Positions 7,797-13,683 of a stretch of DNA of 25,794 bases are shown piece by piece. Position 1 is the stretch's first letter, and every line of letters starts with the position of its first letter. Where the stretch lies: contig JBMYQA010000058.1 of the NCBI GenBank assembly GCA_049600855.1, forward strand, positions 1-25,794. The letters are read 5' to 3'. A model generated the notes under the pieces. The model saw only the letters and a program-made list of their open reading frames with translations, searched no databases and was not told the DNA's origin. The position numbers and the translations under genes were made by a program. The stretch comes from JBMYQA01 sp049600855 (lineage in GTDB: Bacteria; Bacteroidota; Bacteroidia; Cytophagales; Flammeovirgaceae).

Positions 7797-8414
7797 TTGA
7801 ATAGATCCGTTGCTACTGCGATATCTTACCTTACCCATCCAGGTTTTGTACCTGTTATTTTGTTTGCCATTCTTATGTTTATGGGCAAAGGGATGTTTCC
7901 TGATAAGCTAGAATATCAACTCACTATGTTGGGGTTTATCTTTAATTTTACGTTTTTATTGCCTTTCCTGATTATCTACTTCTTATATACGCGAAGAGCG
8001 ATTAGTTCCCTGAAAATCCCCAATCGAGAAGAACGCATTGTACCATTTGGAATCATCACCATTTGCTATACCGTACTGGTATTTTTATTTAATTATAAGT
8101 TGCCTAGTTTATATTTATTTACGCAAATTATGGCAACAATCGCCATCACCCAAGCACTGTGTACCATCATCACTACCAAATTTAAGATTAGTATTCATGC
8201 CACCGCCTTAAGTGGGATGCTTGGGGTGCTGATGGCGCTAGAGTTGAGTTTAACGGAATTAGATTTATTCTTCCCCATACTGATTACCATTATTGCAGGA
8301 GGCTTATCCATGAGTGCTCGACTGGCGCTAAACGCACACACACCTCAACAAGTATTGTATGGTTTTTTACTTGGCTTTGGTTTAAACTTCGCCTTTATCT
8401 CGTTTTTAAATTAG
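7797..8414 (+). CDS. PAP2-like integral membrane protein
   Basis: A 205-residue membrane protein with about six hydrophobic segments. It shows the layout of the PAP2 lipid-phosphatase superfamily: K73 followed after six residues by R80 (motif 1, in KIPNREERIVPF), HATALSG (134-140, motif 2 region) and ARLALNAHTPQQ (174-185, motif 3, with R175 and H181). The motif 2 His after SG is Met, the Pro after R80 is Ile and the closing Asp of motif 3 is Gln. To my knowledge similar changes are common in a Bacteroidota branch of the family, so activity on lipid phosphates is uncertain. The start is TTG: an in-frame stop lies at 7770 with no ATG between, and the promoter fits. It is transcribed divergently from purQ. 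Confidence 0.8.
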   Translation: MNRSVATAISYLTHPGFVPVILFAILMFMGKGMFPDKLEYQLTMLGFIFNFTFLLPFLIIYFLYTRRAISSLKIPNREERIVPFGIITICYTVLVFLFNYKLPSLYLFTQIMATIAITQALCTIITTKFKISIHATALSGMLGVLMALELSLTELDLFFPILITIIAGGLSMSARLALNAHTPQQVLYGFLLGFGLNFAFISFLN

Positions 8415-8704
8415 CGTACTCCGTAGAATTGTTTGTGGACGTTAACAGTGCATTAATCGAATAAGCGCTATAAAGCAAGGATTTGGCATAAATGTGGTTT
8501 CATATATAAATAGGAAATTGTAGTTTACGCTATAGATAAGTAAGTGCTTAGACTTGTACCCCAAATTAAAGTGAATTAGGTAATCGTGTTTTTGAGGCTA
8601 AATGCTGATTTCAGCAGGAGTATTATGGATTTTAGCTGTTACGAGCATCTAATGAATGAATATAGATTGTTATCTACTCACTATTCCATCAAATCTACTA
8701 TATT
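8415..8704. other. Intergenic region before the C1 protease
   Basis: No gene seen. The only structure noticed is a short dyad, TGCTGA-TT-TCAGCA (8603-8616), which could be an operator or chance. No TAnnTTTG box is visible on the plus strand. Confidence 0.4.
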
Positions 8705-10084
8705 ATGAAGCAACTGATTGTCTTACTCCTCATGTGCTGTTGCCTACCAGCGCTTGCTCAAAATACCAATGAAGAATATGCATTAGGCTGTGTATTCGAT
8801 CAGGCAAAGTATGAAGAAGTGCCCGCTTCGGCTCCATTAATGACCAGAGATTACACGCGATTGCCTGCCCGACATTCCCTAAAAAAATATACGCCCTATC
8901 CCAAAAGCCAAGGGGCTCAAGGCTCATGTACAGGTTGGTCTACTACTTATGCAGCGCGCACCATTGCCTATGCCATTCAAAATAACATCACAGACCGCAC
9001 TAGAATCACCGAACAAGCATTTTCACCTTCTTACGTATACAATCAGGTGAAAATTAGCTCAGATTGTAGTCGAGGTGCATACATTAGCGATGCATTGGGC
9101 GTATTGAAGAATCAAGGTAGCGCAAAGTTGACGGATTTTCCTTATGAATGTAATCGGGCAATTGCTTATACCGATAAAACGAAAGCAGCCAATTTTAAAA
9201 TTACGGGTTATAAACGATTGTCTGGCTATGGCAATTCCATTTTGCCCATCATCAAGAAAAGTTTAGCAGAAAATAAACCCGTGGTGTTTTCCTTGAGGTG
9301 TTACGCTTCATTTAGTAGTGCAAAAGAATCGTGGAATGGCGTAGCGGATAACTTTAGGGGCTATCATGCCATGACGGTGATTGGCTATGACGATTATAAA
9401 CTGGGAGGTGCTTTTGAGATTCAAAACAGTTGGGGCCCTTATTGGGGAAATGGCGGATATACTTGGATTAAATATTCAGACTTTACCCAAAATCTTTCAG
9501 AAGCTTATGAGTTAATTGAGGAGTTTAAAGCAGCGCCTGCCAAGCCTGATTTATCTGGCGAATTGGCCTTAGTCAAGGCCGATGGTACGCGAATGAATGC
9601 TACGTTAAAGAATTATTCCTCTAAAAAACAAGGGATTTATCGGGTAACGCAACCGCAATACTCAGGAACGAACTTCCGAATCCAAATTTCCAATAATGAA
9701 CCTGCCTATGTCTATCTGATTGGCTCTGATTTGACTACGAAGGTAGATGTAATTTTCCCCTTCAACAATAAAATGAGCCCTGCGCTTACCTACAAATCGA
9801 GCAATGTGGCTATTCCAAATGAAAAATACTTTATTCAAATGGACGACAAAAAGGGCACCGATTACCTCTGTATTTTGTACAGCAAGCAAGCATTAAATAT
9901 TGAATCCATAAAAAGCCAGATTGCCAACAGTTATGGAACTTTTCATGAACGTTTGAATCGAGTGCTTTCAGGTAAGATGGTAGCCAAATCAGATGTGAAG
10001 TTTGAGCATAACAAAATCAAGTTTAAAGCGACAAGTAAAGGAAAGTCAGTGGTAGCCATGGTAGTGGAGATTGACCATAGGTAA
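8705..10084 (+). CDS. Secreted papain-like (C1 family) cysteine protease with C-terminal DUF4384-like domain
   Basis: A 459-residue exported protein. The signal peptide is MKQLIVLLLMCCCLPALAQ, probably cleaved after Ala18. The protease domain covers about 50-275: Q69 (oxyanion hole) and nucleophile C75 in KSQGAQGSCTGW, H221 in YHAMTVIGYDD, and N241 in QNSWGPYWGNGGY. All four catalytic residues are present. The middle of the C-terminal half (about 325-395), with PAYVYLIGSDLTTKVDVIFP and later GTDYLCILYSKQ, resembles DUF4384, a beta domain often attached to bacterial proteases and TPR proteins. There is no long papain-style propeptide, only about 30 residues before the domain. It likely degrades or processes proteins in the periplasm or outside. 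It is a single gene followed by a perfect terminator. Confidence 0.9.
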   Translation: MKQLIVLLLMCCCLPALAQNTNEEYALGCVFDQAKYEEVPASAPLMTRDYTRLPARHSLKKYTPYPKSQGAQGSCTGWSTTYAARTIAYAIQNNITDRTRITEQAFSPSYVYNQVKISSDCSRGAYISDALGVLKNQGSAKLTDFPYECNRAIAYTDKTKAANFKITGYKRLSGYGNSILPIIKKSLAENKPVVFSLRCYASFSSAKESWNGVADNFRGYHAMTVIGYDDYKLGGAFEIQNSWGPYWGNGGYTWIKYSDFTQNLSEAYELIEEFKAAPAKPDLSGELALVKADGTRMNATLKNYSSKKQGIYRVTQPQYSGTNFRIQISNNEPAYVYLIGSDLTTKVDVIFPFNNKMSPALTYKSSNVAIPNEKYFIQMDDKKGTDYLCILYSKQALNIESIKSQIANSYGTFHERLNRVLSGKMVAKSDVKFEHNKIKFKATSKGKSVVAMVVEIDHR

Positions 10085-10151
10085 TGAGGTGGCGTACAAC
10101 CTGACTTCAAGGTCAGACACTCGAAAGTGGAATACAACGTATAACAATAAG

Positions 10152-10193
10152 AAGGAGATGTATCAGTTTTCATACATCTCCTTTTCTTTTTTT
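10152..10193 (+). terminator. Strong intrinsic terminator after the C1 protease gene
   Basis: A perfect 12-bp stem (10152-10163 with 10172-10183; arms AAGGAGATGTAT and ATACATCTCCTT) and an 8-base loop are followed by a T-rich run with one C. It should isolate the protease gene from the SFPD-repeat gene downstream. Confidence 0.9.
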
Positions 10194-10245
10194 GTAGATG
10201 GTGGATGGAGTTTGTAGATTATGTTCCATTTCTTCACGAAACTTG

Positions 10246-10653
10246 ATGAACATGAAATACATTCTAAGCATTTTTACACTAGTGACATTATTCGCTTTTA
10301 CCACAGATACGGAGCCTCAAGCAATTGAAAAATCAACCCTGCAAGTATTGCTAGAAAACATGAGTCCTGAGGAGCGTGAAGAAACGATAAAAGAACTGCT
10401 GGAGCATAAAGGCAGTTGTGAGGTGAATGGTGTACGACTTTATGGAAAGGTTCAATTTGTGACTTCATTTCCCGACATCAAGATCAAATATGTCGATAGC
10501 TTTCCCGATATAAAGGTAAAGTTTGTAAGCTCATTTCCCGATGATTGTGGCGAATGGCAAAAAGTCAACAGCTTCCCCGATTTCAAGGTACAAGTAGTGA
10601 ATAGCTTCCCCGATGTAAAAGTAAAGGTGGTAGATAGTTTTCCTGGGATGTAA
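10246..10653 (+). CDS. Secreted SFPD-repeat protein
   Basis: A 135-residue exported protein, read from ATG 10246 (MNMKYILSIF; ATG 10252 is equally possible). An upstream ATG at 10198 lies directly behind the terminator T tract and would spoil the signal peptide. The signal peptide is about residues 1-20. A helical, acidic segment (EKSTLQVLLENMSPEEREETI) follows, then six units of the form V-x-SFPD-x-K-hydrophobic-K-hydrophobic: four full units of 11 residues, one of 13 carrying DCGEWQK, and a truncated last one ending SFPGM. Alternating hydrophobic and charged residues suggest short beta strands with SFPD turns, perhaps a beta-solenoid-like stack. Two Cys (one before the repeats, one in the odd unit) could form a disulfide. 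I recall similar repeats in Bacteroidota hypothetical proteins, but no function is known. Confidence 0.8.
   Translation: MNMKYILSIFTLVTLFAFTTDTEPQAIEKSTLQVLLENMSPEEREETIKELLEHKGSCEVNGVRLYGKVQFVTSFPDIKIKYVDSFPDIKVKFVSSFPDDCGEWQKVNSFPDFKVQVVNSFPDVKVKVVDSFPGM
10459..10650 (+). repeat. Five and a half tandem SFPD coding repeats
   Basis: Units start at 10459, 10492, 10525, 10564, 10597 and 10630, with a 33-base period except the third (39 bases). Ser, Phe, Pro and Asp are spelled with different codons in different units, so the protein repeat is kept by selection and is not a recent DNA duplication. Confidence 0.85.
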
Positions 10654-10711
10654 TCAGTTTTATCAAACAACGCTTTATGTACACAGGATGTGATTTTTTT
10701 AGTATATTTAC

Positions 10712-10741
10712 ACATATGATTTAATATACAAACATATGATT
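10712..10741 (+). repeat. Ten-base direct repeat upstream of the peptide gene
   Basis: ACATATGATT occurs at 10712-10721 and again at 10732-10741, so the copies begin 20 bases apart, about two helical turns. This spacing would suit two sites for one regulator on the same face, but in such AT-rich DNA it may be chance. Confidence 0.3.
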
Positions 10742-10916
10742 GCTTGTTTTGTATTCTTGCAGCAGTTCCTAGCTAACTACATGTAATTTGGATTTTTAAG
10801 CGAGTAAAAGTATATTGTAGATAAATCAGATGACCGTTATAGGTATATTTATATAATTTAAGGCAATCATAAAATAAAAAAATTCAATTACCTTTTACTT
10901 AATAACATTTGAAAAA

Positions 10917-11270
10917 ATGAAAAATAAAATCAGAAAAGTATTAAAAGCGGTAGCTAAAGATCCCTCAAAGCTAACTGACTTGAAAGAAAATCCTGAAAAG
11001 TTTGGACACTCACTTGAGTTAGATAAAGAGTCGATTGACGCTTTAAAGAGTGCAGATTTATTATTGGTAAGTAGACCTGCAAATCCTTTGATTATGAATT
11101 CTACTCAAACAATTACATTCACTACTGGAATGACCATCACAGGCTCTCCGAGTATGCTAGATAGAGTAAGGTTGGCTGATTTGACAAAAGAAGAATTAGT
11201 CACTTTAGTAAATCGAATACTTGTTGATCAAGATCATTTTCAGCGGGTATCCAACTATTTAAATGTTTAA
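10917..11270 (+). CDS. Candidate precursor peptide with Ser/Thr-rich core (RiPP-like or glycopeptide substrate)
   Basis: A 117-residue protein with no signal peptide and no Cys. The N-terminal part (1-53) is basic then helical, with DPSKLTDLKENPEKFG (15-30) and LDKESIDALKSADLLL (35-50); it recalls the helical leaders of some RiPP precursors (Nif11/LigA-like), but I cannot confirm membership. Residues 61-79 hold ten Ser/Thr in 19 positions, with a hydroxyl residue at every odd position from 63 to 79 except G71. The C-terminal part (82-117, LTKEELVTLVNRIL) is again helical. Next downstream on the same strand, after a structured 205-bp element, come a glycosyltransferase with peptide-O-glycosylation-type motifs and a sugar-nucleotide enzyme. 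I infer that the core may be their acceptor. It could also be a small adaptor protein. The A-rich stretch before ATG 10917 suits a Bacteroidota start. Confidence 0.6.
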   Translation: MKNKIRKVLKAVAKDPSKLTDLKENPEKFGHSLELDKESIDALKSADLLLVSRPANPLIMNSTQTITFTTGMTITGSPSMLDRVRLADLTKEELVTLVNRILVDQDHFQRVSNYLNV

Positions 11271-11288
11271 AACGCAAGTCTTTTCAAT

Positions 11289-11493
11289 AAGCTGACACAT
11301 AACTTCAGCGATTCTCACTTTATAAAAAACAATTGCTGTCATTATTTAGTGACCTCGTCCAAACTTACGGAATAGCTAAACAGCTCGCCTGCTAGTAGTG
11401 CTTGTTTGCAAGTTCATGCGCGAGTCTACCTGCTTATGGACAATTCTGAAAGGAGCGTAATTGTCATTTTTCATAAGCTAAGTGTGTCAGCTT
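11289..11493 (+). repeat. 205-bp element closed by an 11-bp inverted repeat; structured RNA or MITE-like
   Basis: AAGCTGACACA (11289-11299) and TGTGTCAGCTT (11483-11493) are perfect inverted repeats. Between them are nested stems: GCTTATG-GACAATT (11432-11445) with AATTGTC (11459-11465) and CATAAGC (11472-11478), bulged by six bases; and CTCGC (11384-11388) with GCGAG (11420-11424), enclosing CTTG/CAAG (11401-11412). The whole could fold into a branched structure. The middle is visibly less AT-rich than its surroundings. No clear target duplication flanks it. It fills nearly all of the 236-base gap between peptide gene and glycosyltransferase gene. Either a small non-autonomous mobile element or a structured leader RNA. 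Confidence 0.6.
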
Positions 11494-11506
11494 TAACTTT
11501 TTAAGA

Positions 11507-12421
11507 ATGAAATTTAGTATAATCATTCCGTCGAGAAACGATACGGAAAGGCTACCTGCTACCATTCAATCAATAGTAGATACGCAGCTACATGCAAATG
11601 CTATTGAGTTTGTAATCGTGGATGACCATTCTGAAAAGCCCATTTCTCAGTCAGATTTAAAGTTACCAAGTCATATTGAATTGACGTTGATTCGGAACAA
11701 GCAGCAAGAGGGGGTGCCAAGATCTCGTAATATTGGCGCTTACCAAGCCTCTGGTGATATTTTCGTCATGACAGATTCACATGTGACATTTACTCATGGA
11801 TGGGATGCGACCATTTTAGCAAATATTTCAGATGAAAACATATTAGCAGGAACCATTGCAGATACTAAATCAAAATTCAAAGGCTTTGGGTGCAAACTAG
11901 TTGTTCCATTCATGGGAACACATTGGAATAGAATGGAGCCTATCGGCAAAAGAGCGGTACATGTGGCTTCTTGCGCAGCTACAGTATTAAAAAAGGAAAC
12001 GTTTTTCCACATAGGAGGGTATGATAATGGAATGATTATCTATGGAGCAGCCGAACCTGAGTTTAGCCTAAGAGCATGGCTTTCAGGTAAAGAAATCATT
12101 TGCCAACCTGAGTTTATTGTAACGCATGAGTTTAAAACAAAACCGCAACGTGAAAAATTTATTAGCCTTAATAGACCTTTTATGGTGCATAATAACCTAA
12201 GGTTTGGTTTTCTCTACCTCAGTGAAAATGCATCTTTAGAAATGATTAGACATTTTGCGATGCTATTTCCCGATCAGATTGAGGAAGCTATTCAGCTTGT
12301 TGAAAACAGTGATGTGTGGGAAAGAAAAGAACAACTTCAAAAAGAGCTGAAATACGATTTTAATTGGTTTATCAATAAATTCAATTTAAAAGACCAAAAA
12401 GAAAGAGAAATAAAAAAATGA
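11507..12421 (+). CDS. Family 2 glycosyltransferase resembling polypeptide GalNAc-transferases
   Basis: A 304-residue cytoplasmic GT-A glycosyltransferase. The N terminus FSIIIPSRND (3-12) and VIVDDHS (37-42) bind the nucleotide. Instead of DxD it has D90-S91-H92 in VMTDSHVTFTHGW, the metal site also used by animal peptide GalNAc-transferases (DSH/DAH). GGYDNGMIIYGAAEPEFSLR (170-189), then AWLSG and H207 (THEF), correspond to their Gal/GalNAc-T motif and metal-binding His. No ricin-type lectin domain or membrane anchor is present. The C-terminal tail is charged and helical. The stop codon overlaps the start of the next gene as ATGA, so translation is coupled. I infer transfer of a sugar onto Ser/Thr, perhaps of the peptide encoded just upstream. 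Many bacterial GT2 enzymes with this fold act on glycans instead, so the acceptor is uncertain. Confidence 0.87.
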   Translation: MKFSIIIPSRNDTERLPATIQSIVDTQLHANAIEFVIVDDHSEKPISQSDLKLPSHIELTLIRNKQQEGVPRSRNIGAYQASGDIFVMTDSHVTFTHGWDATILANISDENILAGTIADTKSKFKGFGCKLVVPFMGTHWNRMEPIGKRAVHVASCAATVLKKETFFHIGGYDNGMIIYGAAEPEFSLRAWLSGKEIICQPEFIVTHEFKTKPQREKFISLNRPFMVHNNLRFGFLYLSENASLEMIRHFAMLFPDQIEEAIQLVENSDVWERKEQLQKELKYDFNWFINKFNLKDQKEREIKK

Positions 12422-13632
12422 AAAAAGTATTAATTGCTGGTATAGACGGCTACTTAGGCTGGACTTTAGCAACATATTTAGGTATTCGAGGCTATGAAGT
12501 TTACGGGTTTGATAACTTTAATAGAAGAAAATGGGTTAGCGAAATGTCTTCTGTGAGTGCGATTCCAATTAGCGCTATGGAAGAGCGAATTGCTAGCTAC
12601 AAAAATGTGTCAAAGTCTAGTATCCAATTTTATAAAGGGGATGCGTGCGATTATGTATTCGTTTCAAAATTGATTGGGGACATCAAGCCTGATGCAATTG
12701 TTCACCTAGCCGAATGCCCCTCAGCACCTTTTTCCATGAAGGGGGTGAATAATACCGTTGAGGTTTTCAATAACAATATTATTGGTACCTTGAATATTCT
12801 TCATGCCATTAGAGATTTTTCGCCAACGAGTCATTTAGTGAAGTTGGGTACGATGGGGGAATATGGGACACCAAATATTGATATTCCAGAAGGGTTTTTT
12901 GAAGTTGAATTTAGGGGAAGAAAAGACGTATTGCCTTTTCCAAAACAGGCGGGCAGTTGGTACCATTGGACCAAAGTGCACGATTCTAATAACATTATGT
13001 TTGCTTGTGATATCTGGAATTTAAGAAGCACAGATATTATGCAAGGAATTGTCTTTGGTTCTCAGGTAGATGAAATTATGTTACATGAAAAGCTAAAGAC
13101 ACGACTGGATTTTGACCAAGCTTTTGGAACTGTAATCAATCGGTTTTGTTGCCAAGCCGTCATTGGACATCCTTTAACTACTTATGGTAAAGGTACCCAA
13201 ACAAGAAGTTTTATCCCGTTAAGAGATTCGATGCAGTGCTTAAAAATTGTAATAGACAATCCCCCTCAACAAGGCGAGTACCGAGTCATCAATCAATTTG
13301 AAAGCACGTATTCGATATTGGAATTATCAAAGTTAGTTCAAGAAGTTGCAATTAATAATGATTTGCCAACTGAAAGAATTCATGTGGAGAACCCCAGAAA
13401 AGAAGCTGAAGAACATTATTTCAATCCAGAGAATAAGACCTTGCTTAAATTAGGATATGCGCCATCCAAGAACTTGAAATACGAAATTGATTTAACTATT
13501 AAAGAATTGAAGAAACACACCAAAACCTTGAAAGCGTATGAAAATATTTTAATTCCAGATATACGTTGGGATGGTGAGAAAAGGAAATCGGGCGTATTAG
13601 ATCAAAAGAGCATTTCTGCAAATATGGTGTAA
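12418..13632 (+). CDS. NAD-dependent sugar-nucleotide enzyme, UDP-sulfoquinovose synthase (SqdB/SQD1/Agl3) family
   Basis: A 404-residue short-chain dehydrogenase fold protein. The NAD site is GIDGYLGW (8-15), acid D32 follows the second strand, and the catalytic set T145 (in LGTMGEYGTPNIDI), Y182 and K186 (YHWTK) is present. Long stretches match UDP-sulfoquinovose synthases, which join sulfite to UDP-glucose-derived intermediate: LPFPKQA, KVHDS, NRFCCQAVIGHPLTTYGKG and NPRKEAEEHY. Where plant SQD1 has EQRSAPYSM, this has ECPSAPFSM (99-107), so sulfite handling or the product may differ. Its start overlaps the glycosyltransferase stop by four bases. Known products feed sulfolipid (SQDG) or, in Sulfolobus, protein N-glycans; no SQDG synthase gene is near, and the neighbour suggests a glycan or glycopeptide use. 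Family secure, product inferred. Confidence 0.88.
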   Translation: MKKVLIAGIDGYLGWTLATYLGIRGYEVYGFDNFNRRKWVSEMSSVSAIPISAMEERIASYKNVSKSSIQFYKGDACDYVFVSKLIGDIKPDAIVHLAECPSAPFSMKGVNNTVEVFNNNIIGTLNILHAIRDFSPTSHLVKLGTMGEYGTPNIDIPEGFFEVEFRGRKDVLPFPKQAGSWYHWTKVHDSNNIMFACDIWNLRSTDIMQGIVFGSQVDEIMLHEKLKTRLDFDQAFGTVINRFCCQAVIGHPLTTYGKGTQTRSFIPLRDSMQCLKIVIDNPPQQGEYRVINQFESTYSILELSKLVQEVAINNDLPTERIHVENPRKEAEEHYFNPENKTLLKLGYAPSKNLKYEIDLTIKELKKHTKTLKAYENILIPDIRWDGEKRKSGVLDQKSISANMV

Positions 13633-13683
13633 CTGTCTGATTAAGTCTTGACTACTTCATGTAAGATTTGTAGACCACACACT

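Noticed and set aside
8603..8616. TGCTGATTTCAGCA dyad as a regulator site
   Set aside because: A single short palindrome in AT-rich DNA without a promoter box beside it is not enough.
10198..10245. Longer N terminus for the SFPD-repeat protein from ATG 10198
   Set aside because: The ATG directly follows the terminator T tract of the previous gene, and the extension would place 16 residues with Cys and Arg before the signal peptide.
11281..11500. Classification of the 205-bp element as a proven insertion (MITE)
   Set aside because: No convincing target-site duplication flanks the inverted repeats and no second copy was noticed in the window.
13633..13683. Bidirectional terminator between the sulfoquinovose-synthase-like gene and the sensor gene
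   Set aside because: Only 4-bp pairings without a T tract were found.
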